Below, piece after piece: positions 35,786 to 44,239 of a stretch of DNA of 64,000 nt; the first letter of the stretch is position 1; every line of letters begins with the position of its first letter. Source of the stretch: Chitinispirillales bacterium (GTDB lineage: Bacteria > Fibrobacterota > Chitinivibrionia > Chitinivibrionales > Chitinispirillaceae); NCBI GenBank assembly GCA_031254105.1, contig JAIRVB010000039.1, positions 62,001-126,000 of the forward strand. Direction: 5' to 3'. Both the position numbers and the translations under genes were made by a program. A model generated the notes under the pieces. The model did no database searches and had not been told where the DNA came from. It worked only from the letters and a program-made list of their open reading frames with translations.

Positions 35786-36835
35786 ATGCGCATCAACGAC
35801 TTCGACTACGATCTTCCTCCCGAACTCATTGCTCAAAAGCCGCTTTTAGAGCGTGATCAATGCCGCCTTTTATACATGAAACGCGAGACGGCGGAAGCAG
35901 TTCAACATCTAAAATTTAGAAACTTGGCTGATATTTTAAAACCGAAAGACAGGCTTGTTTTCAACAATACACGGGTTATCCCCGCACGGGTTTTCTGCCG
36001 CAAGATTACAGGGGCGTCTCTTGAATTCTTTTTTACTGAGCGGGTGGATGATACTCACTGGAAAGCGTTAATAAAGCCGGCAAAACGCGCGGCGGCCGGG
36101 AGTGAGGTTTACATAGACAATTTTCCGCAAGTTAAACTTTCTGTTGAAAAGGTCATGGAAGATGGTTACGAAAGGCTTATAACTCTTATCTCCGGCGCTG
36201 AAAGTCTTGAACAGGTGATTGAAGCCTACGGCCATATCCCTCTGCCTCACTATATACGCAGAAGTGATGAGGACGATGAGAGTATTGACAAAGAGCTTTA
36301 TCAGACTGTTTACGCGGGCGTTCCAGGAGCCGTCGCCGCACCTACGGCAGGCTTGCACTTTACAAATGAGTTTATCGATGAACTTAGCATTCGCGGAATT
36401 GACAAAAGTTTTGTTACTTTGCATGTTGGGGCAGGCACTTTTAGACCTGTTCAGGTTGATGATCCACGTAAACACGATATCCACGAAGAACGCTTTGAGT
36501 TAAGTCCGCAAAGCGCCCGGGAGATCAATTCAACATGGGAGCGGGGGGGTAGGGTAATCGCAGTGGGCACTACGGTTGTACGGGTATTGGAAGCTTGCGC
36601 GGTATCAAAACACAAGGTAGCTTCAAACAGTTCCAGAACAAAGCTTATGATCCTGCCGCCATATGAATTTAAAGCTGTAGACGGCCTTGTAACAAATTTC
36701 CATCTTCCCCGTTCGACACTTTTGATGCTTGTTTCCGCTTTTTCCGCAAGAGAGCGCATACTTGAGGCTTACAGGGAAGCTGTGGAAGAGAGATACCGCT
36801 TTTACAGCTACGGCGATGCGATGGTGATAGTTTAA
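35786..36835 (+). CDS. queA: S-adenosylmethionine:tRNA ribosyltransferase-isomerase
   Basis: About 349 residues. QueA transfers the ribosyl part of SAM to 7-aminomethyl-7-deazaguanine in tRNA, forming epoxyqueuosine. The start MRINDFDYDLPPELIAQKPL is the usual N-terminus; the upstream TTG at 35759 belongs to the leader. Family motifs include RLLYMKR, NNTRVIPAR, GHIPLPHYIRR, YAGVPGAVAAPTAGLHFT, TLHVGAGTFRPV, HEERFELS and TNFHLPRSTLLMLVSAF. The gene is intact; a relict copy lies at 33985-34168. No other queuosine gene is in the window. Confidence 0.96.
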   Translation: MRINDFDYDLPPELIAQKPLLERDQCRLLYMKRETAEAVQHLKFRNLADILKPKDRLVFNNTRVIPARVFCRKITGASLEFFFTERVDDTHWKALIKPAKRAAAGSEVYIDNFPQVKLSVEKVMEDGYERLITLISGAESLEQVIEAYGHIPLPHYIRRSDEDDESIDKELYQTVYAGVPGAVAAPTAGLHFTNEFIDELSIRGIDKSFVTLHVGAGTFRPVQVDDPRKHDIHEERFELSPQSAREINSTWERGGRVIAVGTTVVRVLEACAVSKHKVASNSSRTKLMILPPYEFKAVDGLVTNFHLPRSTLLMLVSAFSARERILEAYREAVEERYRFYSYGDAMVIV

Positions 36836-36837
36836 CA

Positions 36838-36872
36838 ATGCGGAAATAATAATGCAGAATGCAGAAATAAAA
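36838..36872. repeat. GCGGAAATAA-type dispersed repeat
   Basis: AATGCGGAAATAATAATGCA then GAATGCAGAAATAAAA. Related words (AATGCGGAAATAA, TTATTTCCGCAT) occur at 21905-21965, 37919-37937, 45770-45785 and 56697-56730, always between genes. Confidence 0.55.
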
Positions 36873-36962
36873 CAACGGATACATGGAATAGGTTTCTCTT
36901 TGTTTTAATGTTTCTGTATTTATTACGACTCGATAAATACACTTTTCATTATTATTTCAGCA

Positions 36963-37826
36963 TTAATACTTTTTAGTTGAATGTTTATTACCAATATATT
37001 TATTATTTGGATGTCCGACATTAAAGAATTTTGGAAATCCGGCTCCCAACGCCCGGCATAAATTCTCGGCAGTCGCAGGTTCCGCAAACAGTTCTTTAGC
37101 TAATGAACTTTTTACAAAGAACGCGTTAACCCCGTTTATGTTAGTTCCAACCAATCTGTAACCTAATTTAGCGCCGAGCAGCTCAAGAGATTTTAAGGAA
37201 GTGCCGAAATTATCGGTTCTATCCCATATATGGCCGGGATTATATTCCATGATCCATTCGCAGTCCGGAGGAAATTTCGCGTTATACTCTATTACAACAA
37301 CTCTGGGATCAACGCATTTTATCGCTTGCCATACCCAGTAATCGTTTCCGTCAATATCTATACTCAGTAAATCAATTTCGCCGTTAAAACCGTTTTTTCC
37401 AATTAAATCATTAATATTCTCAGCTGTTACCATAGCGTTGACAGCAGTCAGCTGTTTAGTGGATAAAGGCTGAGGGAATTTTTTCTCTATTTTCTTAATG
37501 TTTTTCTTACTGCCATCAATCCACAACCCGCGCCATCCGCTGAATAATAAGAAATGACCATTGCTTTCAAGACCATCCTGAACGCCGAATTCAACGAAAG
37601 TTTTGTTAGTTGTTCCTATTCTTTTAAAAATTTCATTTATGATACCGTCTTCGTCATTTTGCGAATATACATTATAACCAAACCCGTCTAAATATGGCGG
37701 GGGGAGAGGAGCGGTTGTTTGCGAACGGATCATTAAAACAAATTTTACGATATATCTGCGGTAAAGTATTCGTAAGTACGCACTCATCCAGAAGTTTTTA
37801 TTTTTTCCTAAAAGTTTGCTTATCAT
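36963..37826 (-). CDS. FkbM-like SAM-dependent methyltransferase
   Basis: 287 residues. The central part reads SQNDEDGIINEIFKRIG, KTFVEFGVQDGLESN (SAM-binding glycine loop), GWRGLWIDGSKKN (acidic strand-2 end) and LLSIDIDGNDYWVWQAI, a pattern of FkbM-related methyltransferases found with surface polysaccharide genes. The N-terminus is basic with a hydrophobic patch (IVKFVLMIRS), possibly peripheral membrane. It stands alone, without a clear Shine-Dalgarno. The acceptor is unknown. Confidence 0.65.
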   Translation of the reverse strand: MISKLLGKNKNFWMSAYLRILYRRYIVKFVLMIRSQTTAPLPPPYLDGFGYNVYSQNDEDGIINEIFKRIGTTNKTFVEFGVQDGLESNGHFLLFSGWRGLWIDGSKKNIKKIEKKFPQPLSTKQLTAVNAMVTAENINDLIGKNGFNGEIDLLSIDIDGNDYWVWQAIKCVDPRVVVIEYNAKFPPDCEWIMEYNPGHIWDRTDNFGTSLKSLELLGAKLGYRLVGTNINGVNAFFVKSSLAKELFAEPATAENLCRALGAGFPKFFNVGHPNNKYIGNKHSTKKY

Positions 37827-37872
37827 AATACGCTCAATAAATTTATAAAAGGGGTGGCGCTGGCTGATTAAT

Positions 37873-38046
37873 CTATAGATAATAATTTATTCCAAGATAA
37901 AAATGCAATAGAAAATTAATGCGGAAATAATAACGCGGATCAGAAGCATTGCTGCCGCCCCAGTTATCTACCATCTTTGTTATTACCGGTTCGATCTTGG
38001 CCCATTGGCCGACTGTTAAATCATGCCGGTTTTGTAATGTTTTCAT
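37873..38046 (-). pseudogene. Transposase N-terminal fragment (IS5-like)
   Basis: A 57-codon frame with a good AAGGAGATATTACCT leader encodes MKTLQNRHDLTVGQWAKIEP and then a short stretch before a stop. LTxxQWAKIEP is the typical start of IS4/IS5-family transposases (DUF4096). The rest of the transposase is missing, and a GCGGAAATAA-type repeat sits inside the frame. Nothing else is seen between 38047 and 38303; no cobalamin riboswitch could be recognised there. Confidence 0.5.
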
Positions 38047-38303
38047 AGGTAATATCTCCTTACATATGAAATTATAACATCAAAAATCAAACTGGCGATA
38101 TCTTGCGCAGATACTGTTTAGTATAAAACCGTCTATTGTCTTGATCAAAACGTACTTGTTGAAAATCAGGCACATATTTAAAATTGCTCAACCCACAAGT
38201 CTTTAAATCTATTTAATTGGTTTTACAGTCCGGTTTATTGTAGTTTCTATATTGATACAAAAAGCGGAAGTATTGATGATTGAAAGTATGAGGCTATTTG
38301 ATT

Positions 38304-39230
38304 ATGAAATACCGCAGCTGCAATTTTTTCTTAATCAGTTGTTTTTTGCTTATTTCGTGCGGACAAAAATCGTCTTTATTTAACGGTGATTCATCCCTGC
38401 GCATCATCTCTTTTGCTCCAAGCGTTACAGAGATATTGTATGAGCTTGGGCTTGGAGAAAATGTGTGCGGGGTCACGCAATTTTGTAAATATCCGGAAAC
38501 CGCTGCTCAAAAAAGTAAAGTTGGCGGATATACCGATCCTAACTATGAAGCAGTTTTAAGATTGCGGCCTAATTTGGTTATTCTTCTTAAAGGTAATCCG
38601 GTTTTACCGCAATTTCTTGACAAACATTTAATACCTCATATCAGCGTAGGAAATGATTCCGTTGATGAAATTATTGAATCTGTATTGACAATTGCAAGTA
38701 AGTGCGATGCGGCTGAAAAAGGTGCTTCTCTTGCGTCACGCTTGCGGTTGCAGCTGGAATCGGAACCCGCAAACAATCGTAAACCACAGGTTTTGCTTTG
38801 TGTTGGCAGGGATAATATCGCAAGCGGTTCTGTGAACAAATGTTTTGCGGCAGGAACCGCAAGCTTTTACAATCAGATTATTGAAGCCGCAGGAGGTGTA
38901 AACGTGATAAGCGGCATTTCTCAGTCGTACCCATCAATCGGCGCGGAAGCAATACTGCGGTTTAATCCCGATATAGTGATTGACATTTCAGCCGCTTATA
39001 TTAATAATGCCGCTCTTGAAGAAAATTCTATTTGTAAAGATTGGGAGGTGTACAAAACCGTTTTGGCTGTAAAGAGCGGGGAAGTACACTGTCTTTTTGG
39101 TGATTATCTTACGGTTCCGGGTCCCCGTGTAGCCTTGATCGCGGAGCGCTTCAGAAGTATTTTTTCTGCGTGGAGTGAAAAGCGGATATCAGAAACCGGT
39201 AAAAATGGGTTTGACAATCTCTCTTTATGA
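38304..39230 (+). CDS. btuF: Periplasmic binding lipoprotein, vitamin B12 type
   Basis: 308 residues. Lipoprotein signal with lipobox LLISC near residue 17-21. The body is a class III (BtuF/FhuD-like) binding protein: RIISFAPSVTEILYELGLG, VGGYTDPNYEAVLRLRPNLVI, GGVNVISGISQSYPSIGAEAIL and FNPDIVID. It captures the ligand for the ABC transporter encoded at 40311-42079. B12 rather than haem or siderophore is inferred from cobO next door. ATG 38304 is preferred over TTG 38298. Confidence 0.85.
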   Translation: MKYRSCNFFLISCFLLISCGQKSSLFNGDSSLRIISFAPSVTEILYELGLGENVCGVTQFCKYPETAAQKSKVGGYTDPNYEAVLRLRPNLVILLKGNPVLPQFLDKHLIPHISVGNDSVDEIIESVLTIASKCDAAEKGASLASRLRLQLESEPANNRKPQVLLCVGRDNIASGSVNKCFAAGTASFYNQIIEAAGGVNVISGISQSYPSIGAEAILRFNPDIVIDISAAYINNAALEENSICKDWEVYKTVLAVKSGEVHCLFGDYLTVPGPRVALIAERFRSIFSAWSEKRISETGKNGFDNLSL

Positions 39231-40114
39231 AAAAACGCATAGTTCGGGGCCGAAGATCGGTTGTTTACAAATACGGCGGTATCATAATCAAAAAAGCGCG
39301 CGGCAAGCCCGGTACAAACGATTATGACAACTACATAAAACATCAGGTCAGCGGATACGAGGTGATAAAGCGGCTCTTAGAGTCAGGGGAGCCCCTTGGC
39401 GTAGGGTTACCTGAACTTGTGTCCATAAATGCCGATACGCGCGAGATAAGGGAACGCTTGCTTCCTGGCGTCAAGTTCACCGGAAAACTTTACAATTCGC
39501 TTAGCAGGAGGTCTAAGGAAAAGGCGGCGCAGGATATGGCCGAATTTCTTAACGCCATGCACCAGCTTCAGGAACCCCAACGCGCCGGCATTACGTTAAG
39601 AAAATATTTCAATCGTTTCAAGACCGTTGAAAACCCGAATCTTGACGCGGAAATCATATCGGAATTCATCGGCAAACTCTCTCCAAGTTCCCTGCGCCTT
39701 ATAAACGCTGCCGAAACATATTTCTGTGATTGCGCGTATAGCAGCCGCGATGAAGCGGCTGCCATCACTCATCATGACCTGAGGGAAGACAATCTGATTT
39801 ACGACAAACGGTCTCGAAAACTTTTTGTTATAGATTTCGAGGGCGCGAGTCTACTTAACATTTACTGGAATTTCATTCCCCGTTCTCCAACGAGCGTATT
39901 TATAGGTGATTTTGCACGCAGTGTGATCGAACGCTATAACGCTTTAAATAAAAAATACCCTGTTCTTATTGATAATAACAAGATAAAACACGCGTCTGTA
40001 TATTCTATGACAATCGAGTTTTTCCGGCTGTTGTGTCGGGATAATATTGCAGGCCGCAGCCCCAGCCTCAGCTTTCGGGCAGTTCAGTTTGATTCGCTGC
40101 TTGAACGGTTTTGA
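39227..40114 (+). CDS. APH/choline-kinase-like phosphotransferase
   Basis: 295 residues of protein-kinase-like fold. The Brenner-type catalytic loop is clear (ITHHDLREDNLIYD near residues 180-193), followed by the metal-binding FVIDFEGAS. A weak nucleotide-binding Lys region is near the N-terminus (GGIIIKKARGK). Relatives phosphorylate small molecules or sugars. It overlaps btuF by four bases (ATGA) and precedes the transporter ATPase, so it is probably co-expressed with B12 uptake; its substrate is unknown. Confidence 0.75.
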   Translation: MKKRIVRGRRSVVYKYGGIIIKKARGKPGTNDYDNYIKHQVSGYEVIKRLLESGEPLGVGLPELVSINADTREIRERLLPGVKFTGKLYNSLSRRSKEKAAQDMAEFLNAMHQLQEPQRAGITLRKYFNRFKTVENPNLDAEIISEFIGKLSPSSLRLINAAETYFCDCAYSSRDEAAAITHHDLREDNLIYDKRSRKLFVIDFEGASLLNIYWNFIPRSPTSVFIGDFARSVIERYNALNKKYPVLIDNNKIKHASVYSMTIEFFRLLCRDNIAGRSPSLSFRAVQFDSLLERF

Positions 40115-40152
40115 TATATATTATTTTTGAGTTTTCAGGAGAAGTATCTTCA

Positions 40153-40254
40153 TGCCGTCACCCGGCGAAGGCTGGAATCCATTGTTTCTGTTCTTTATTC
40201 TAAAATTCACAGAGAAGAACAGTAGCCCCCGCCGGCGCGGGGGGGGGGTGGCGG
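40153..40254. repeat. MITE-like palindromic element, copy 1
   Basis: Begins GCCGTCACCCGGCGAAGGC and ends in GCCCCCGCCGGCGCGG...GGTGGCGG, with GTTCTTTATTC and GAAGAACAG inside. Its length and end words match the element at 42108-42207, but the arms are more diverged. Confidence 0.5.
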
Positions 40255-40310
40255 AAGCGCTGATTTTTTTAAGAGGATCAACAATATAATAATCAGGTAT
40301 AAAAGCAGAC

Positions 40311-41102
40311 ATGCAGGCAATCACAACAAAAGAACTTACATTTTCGTATCAGGGCAAAACTATCCTTGAAAATATCTCATTTTCTGTCAAGCGGGGAGAA
40401 ACATGGGCGGTCATAGGGCGTAATGGCGCTGGTAAATCAACGCTGCTCAAATGTCTTTGCGGACTTCTTAAACCCTCCTCCGGTAATGTTTTTATTGATG
40501 GAAATTCTGTAAGTAAACTGAAAACAAGAGATATTGCAAAGAGCACCGCTTATGTACCGCAGGGCAGCGGCAGGCTTGCTCCGCCGTTTACAGTGCGGGA
40601 ATATGTGTTGATGGCCCGTTTCCCTTATAGAATTTTTGGATCATTGCCCGATGAAAATGATAAAAAGCGCGTTGATGAAGCGCTTATCCTGACAGGCACC
40701 GGACATCTTAGTGAACGCATAATGGGTACTCTGAGCGCCGGAGAGTTTCAGGCTGCGCTTTTAGCGGGCGCTGTAGCTCAAGATACGCCTTTTCTTCTTC
40801 TTGACGAACCGACCACATACCTTGATCCTTGCCATCAGGAAAATGTGCGGCTTGTAATTGAGCGGATACACGCTTGTCGGCACACGGCGGTTATTACCGT
40901 GACTCATGATATAAATTTCGCTCTCTCCTGTCATAACAACGTACTTTCGCTAATCGATGGAAAAACCGGATTTTGCGGTAGTAAGGAGTCGTTTTGTGAT
41001 CACGCCGCGGAGCATCTTTCAAAAGTGTTTTCTGTAAAATTCGGCAGCGCCGCGCTCAGCGAAGATAAAATTTTATACTTCACGCGGGGTGTTGGCTTAT
41101 GA
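40311..41102 (+). CDS. btuD: ABC transporter ATP-binding protein, B12 type
   Basis: 263 residues. Walker A GRNGAGKST near 37-45, Q-loop AYVPQGSG, signature LSAGEFQAALLAGAVAQ, Walker B FLLLDEPTTYLD and switch HD in VTHDINFAL. It is of the FecE/BtuD/FhuC importer type and powers the permease encoded next, whose start it overlaps by four bases (41099-41102). Confidence 0.93.
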   Translation: MQAITTKELTFSYQGKTILENISFSVKRGETWAVIGRNGAGKSTLLKCLCGLLKPSSGNVFIDGNSVSKLKTRDIAKSTAYVPQGSGRLAPPFTVREYVLMARFPYRIFGSLPDENDKKRVDEALILTGTGHLSERIMGTLSAGEFQAALLAGAVAQDTPFLLLDEPTTYLDPCHQENVRLVIERIHACRHTAVITVTHDINFALSCHNNVLSLIDGKTGFCGSKESFCDHAAEHLSKVFSVKFGSAALSEDKILYFTRGVGL

Positions 41103-42079
41103 GAGCGGGAGTAGCCGGCCTTTTTCCGCTGTTTATCTGCTCCGTAGCCGCGGTCGCGTTTTTGCCGTTTGCCGGTATGGAGATGATAAGCGTATCGCAG
41201 GTTTCGGGAGACGAGTTTCAGCGGAGCATATTTTTTACGCTTCGGCTTCCGCGTGTAATCACCGCTTTTACAGCTGGAGGAGGACTTGCTGTATGCGGAC
41301 TGATTTTTCAGGGAGTGTTCAGAAATCCCTTAGCGGATCCTTTTACTTTAGGTATAGCAAGCGGAGCTTCCTGCGGCGCGGCGCTCACGATTCTTACGGG
41401 CTTAAGCGGTACGCTGTCTGGTTTTCCCACAGTCGCGCTTGGGGCTCTGTGCGGCGCGTTTCTATCGTTTTTGCTTGTAATTATCTTTTCCGGCGCGGTT
41501 CGCGGCGGTACTTCGTACACAGTACTTTTAGCCGGAATAGCCGTAAGTTTCTTCTTTTCAAGTTTACTTATGCTCTCTCAATACCTAAGCAGTATGCGGG
41601 ATTCCTTCCAAATTGTACGCTGGCTCATGGGCGGAGTTGAGGTTTTTGGTTATGGGCCGCTTATCTCCATGCTCCCCTTTGTCACTATTGGCATTTGTTT
41701 GGCAATTGTTAATACATCCGCTTTGGATCATTTTCTCACAGGTGAAGATATTGCTCAGAGCCGGGGCGTAAGAATCGGTTTTTCACGCAATCTGCTTCTT
41801 GGAGCCGCTTCTATAATGGTGGGTGGAATAGTTTCTGTCTGCGGCCCGATAGGTTTTGTGGGGATGATGGTTCCTCACTTCTGCCGCTCTTTCTTTGGAG
41901 CTGCGCACATGCTGCTTCTTCCAGCCTCTTTTCTGGCGGGAGGTATTTTTTTGACTCTTTGCGATACATTCGCACGGGTAGTTATCGCCCCCGCGGAAGT
42001 TCCTGTGGGAGTAATCTGCGCGCTTCTTGGCGGGCCGTTTCTGATTTATGTTTTGCGCAGACGGTCAAAATTATTTTAG
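41099..42079 (+). CDS. btuC: ABC transporter permease, FecCD/BtuC type
   Basis: 326 residues with about ten membrane helices. FecCD family motifs: RLPRVITAFTAGGGLAVCG, FQGVFRNPLADPFTLGIASGA (cut here to its core NPLADPF), GIAVSFFFSSLL, GPIGFVGMMVPHF and the closing EVPVGVICALLGGPFLIYVL. It forms the channel of the importer with the ATPase at 40311 and the binding protein at 38304. Confidence 0.93.
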   Translation: MRAGVAGLFPLFICSVAAVAFLPFAGMEMISVSQVSGDEFQRSIFFTLRLPRVITAFTAGGGLAVCGLIFQGVFRNPLADPFTLGIASGASCGAALTILTGLSGTLSGFPTVALGALCGAFLSFLLVIIFSGAVRGGTSYTVLLAGIAVSFFFSSLLMLSQYLSSMRDSFQIVRWLMGGVEVFGYGPLISMLPFVTIGICLAIVNTSALDHFLTGEDIAQSRGVRIGFSRNLLLGAASIMVGGIVSVCGPIGFVGMMVPHFCRSFFGAAHMLLLPASFLAGGIFLTLCDTFARVVIAPAEVPVGVICALLGGPFLIYVLRRRSKLF

Positions 42080-42107
42080 TAGCGTTAACATCGCGGGTAC
42101 TGTAAGC

Positions 42108-42207
42108 GCCGTCACCTCCGCGAAGGCGGGGATTCTTTGTTCCGCTTTTCTCTTAAACTGATTACGTAATTAAGAACAGCAGCCGTCAGCCTTCGCGGAG
42201 GTGACGG
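42108..42207. repeat. MITE-like palindromic element, copy 2
   Basis: A 19-base perfect inverted repeat, CCGTCACCTCCGCGAAGGC at 42109-42127 and its complement at 42189-42207, encloses about 60 bases with no coding potential. It lies between the permease and cobO genes and could also fold in the mRNA. Confidence 0.7.
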
Positions 42208-42234
42208 AAACAAATTAAACAGGAAGATGAAAAA

Positions 42235-42741
42235 ATGCTTCAAGTATACACAGGAAACGGCAAGGGAAAAACAACTGCCGCTCTTGGCCTTACGCTCAGA
42301 GCTGCCGGAGCAGGGTTAAAAGTTTTTTTCTGCCAGTTCATGAAAAATATTGAAACTTCAGAATCAAAGACGCTTAAGTTACTTGGCGAAAATGTAGTCT
42401 TCAAACAGTTTGGCAGCGGTTCCTATATTATTGATACCCCAACAGAAAAAGATTTTGAGTGCGCTTTGGCTGGATTTACGGAAATTAATCACGCGGCGCA
42501 AAGCGGTCAATTCGATATGGTAATAGCAGATGAGATATGCACCGCGCTGCGCTATAAGCTGCTTTGTATTAAAAATGTTATGAAATTTGTGCGCAATTGT
42601 CCAAAACAAACAGAGCTTGTGTTTACAGGGCGTTGCGCGTGTGACATCCTTATTAAAACAGCTGATCTTGTAACTGAGATGATCGAGATAAAGCATTTTT
42701 TCTCTGATGGCGTCTCCGCCCGCAGGGGTATAGAGTTTTGA
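42235..42741 (+). CDS. cobO: Cob(I)yrinic acid a,c-diamide adenosyltransferase
   Basis: 168 residues of the CobA/CobO/BtuR P-loop family. LQVYTGNGKGKTTAALGL carries the family's P-loop (GNGKGKTT), FFCQFMK and MVIADEICTAL follow, and LVFTGRCACDILIKTADLVTEM matches the C-terminal part. It adenosylates the cobalt of corrinoids, making the coenzyme form. Its position after a btuFDC-like transporter supports corrinoid salvage. Confidence 0.93.
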   Translation: MLQVYTGNGKGKTTAALGLTLRAAGAGLKVFFCQFMKNIETSESKTLKLLGENVVFKQFGSGSYIIDTPTEKDFECALAGFTEINHAAQSGQFDMVIADEICTALRYKLLCIKNVMKFVRNCPKQTELVFTGRCACDILIKTADLVTEMIEIKHFFSDGVSARRGIEF

Positions 42742-42887
42742 TGCGTCATATATATATGTTTATTTTATCTCCGCAAATTTGATATTTCTGTAAAAAGATG
42801 TGTATTTTATTATATGCGGTATACTTTAAATTACGTCTGACCGGCTGTGGAACACAATACTTTTCACTTTTGGAAACCTGACTAAAA

Positions 42888-43547
42888 ATGTTCGTGAAAA
42901 GCAAAGCTGCGCGTTTTGTGACTTTTTTCTGCGTATTGCCGCTCATTACTATTATGGGCTTTGCAGCTTGCGCTCCCAGGGTTTCCTATACTGTGAAGAC
43001 GCTTTACACAGATCCTCAGTTTACAGGACGTATGTTAAGCGGTTTTCACGTTGCGTTGCTGCCTCTTTTAAACGCAGGCTGGCCGGTAGAATTAGATGAA
43101 CTTGAAGAGCTGGAGTTATTTGAGATGTTTCAGACAGTGCGTCCTGATATAAAATTCGTATCAACTTACGAGTTTGAAACCGATTTCACATTTAAGGCGG
43201 GGGAAGCGTCTCTGTTTAATTTCTACAAATTGCTTTTCAATGAGGAGATGCTTGCTCTTAAAAACGCCGATTCATTGTGGAACTCTGTGCGTCAGCATTA
43301 TTTACTTGTGTACAGCATAAGGAACGGCATGTCGGTTCGCAATATAGATACAAGTGTTTATAAGAAATTTATTGTCGAATGTGAATTATGGAGCGTTGAG
43401 CATAGAGCGGTTGTGTGGAGGGCTCAGTGCGGAGGGGTATCTGAAGACAAACGCAGTAGAGACAAACAGATGCTCGCTGAAAGCATGAAATATCTTGCGC
43501 AGATGGTACCCGCGGTTCAGCCGGGCTACGGCCCTGAGAGTTGGTAA
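42888..43547 (+). CDS. Lipoprotein of unknown function
   Basis: 219 residues. Signal peptide with lipobox GFAAC near residue 27, so probably anchored in the outer membrane. The body has no recognised domain; it contains ELDELEELELFEMFQTVRPD and an apparent beta-rich half (YLLVYSIRNG; KFIVECELWSVEHRAVVWRA) that resembles proteins with a DUF4136-like layout only in outline. No strong ribosome-binding site. A small cytoplasmic protein gene follows 2 bases later. Confidence 0.65.
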   Translation: MFVKSKAARFVTFFCVLPLITIMGFAACAPRVSYTVKTLYTDPQFTGRMLSGFHVALLPLLNAGWPVELDELEELELFEMFQTVRPDIKFVSTYEFETDFTFKAGEASLFNFYKLLFNEEMLALKNADSLWNSVRQHYLLVYSIRNGMSVRNIDTSVYKKFIVECELWSVEHRAVVWRAQCGGVSEDKRSRDKQMLAESMKYLAQMVPAVQPGYGPESW

Positions 43548-43549
43548 GA

Positions 43550-43747
43550 ATGAAAGAATCCGCCGAAAAGTTAATAAAAGTGGGTTTCAGAAAAAGCTCC
43601 AAAAAAATTTTTGACGAGATAGAACAAATTACCGCGGATATGATCCGCGCAGGTTGGTCTTTGAGCGGTTCTCTGATGGAAGATGGGTTGGGGTATGCGC
43701 ATCTTTTTTTTGAGAGAGAGATAAATACAGAGCTCAGGCATAAATAG
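43550..43747 (+). CDS. Small conserved-looking protein
   Basis: 65 residues from the ATG at 43550, starting two bases after the preceding lipoprotein gene. It is charged and helical at first (KLIKVGFRKSSKKIFDEIEQ), then WSLSGSLMEDGLGYAHLFFE. No signal peptide and no family recognised. The tight spacing suggests co-translation. Confidence 0.5.
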   Translation: MKESAEKLIKVGFRKSSKKIFDEIEQITADMIRAGWSLSGSLMEDGLGYAHLFFEREINTELRHK

Positions 43748-43891
43748 GAATACCTTTTGGGAATGTTATAATTGATACACAATAGTACGGGCGCGGTTTA
43801 TCTCACCCTGAATTATAATGAATATCATATTAATACAATCATTTTTTTGATTTTTCTGAATTCTGAGTTCTATTTTTGAAGGACAAAGCCT

Positions 43892-44239
43892 ATGCGATAT
43901 GAGATCGAAACAGTTAAAACATTCAAACTCATATGCATTGACGGCGAAGTAGAAAATGAAGAGGATGTGAAGCTTCTTAATGATGAAATTTCAACTTTGA
44001 CAGAGCGGGGGAGCCGCCGCTTTGTTTTTGAACTTAAGGATACGCGGTATTTGAACAGCGCCGCAGTAAGCGTAATTTTACAGTGTCTCTGCAGTGTGGA
44101 GAGGAAAGACGGTTCTGTGTTTGTCATTGCGCAGGATGAGCGTATGCGCGCAGTATTGGAGATGGTTGGCCTAAACCGTGTAATTAAAGTATTCAACTCT
44201 AAAAATGAGTTTTGGAAAGAGCAGGGGGTAATGTGTTGA
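43892..44239 (+). CDS. STAS-domain anti-sigma-factor antagonist-like protein
   Basis: 115 residues, one STAS domain: KLICIDGEVENEEDVKLLND, RRFVFELKDTRYLNSAAVSV (the phosphorylatable Ser is in LNSAA) and FVIAQDERMRAVLEMVGLNRVI. Such proteins switch partners with anti-sigma kinases and are dephosphorylated by PP2C enzymes like the one at 29528. It precedes a lipoprotein and a TPR gene with overlapping ends. Confidence 0.9.
   Translation: MRYEIETVKTFKLICIDGEVENEEDVKLLNDEISTLTERGSRRFVFELKDTRYLNSAAVSVILQCLCSVERKDGSVFVIAQDERMRAVLEMVGLNRVIKVFNSKNEFWKEQGVMC

Noticed and set aside
38050-38303. Cobalamin riboswitch upstream of the B12-binding protein gene
   Set aside because: Looked for because of the B12 genes; no B12-box-like core or matching stems could be recognised.
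41089-41640. 183-codon frame inside the permease gene
   Set aside because: Arg/Ser-rich shadow of the clear BtuC-type permease in another frame.
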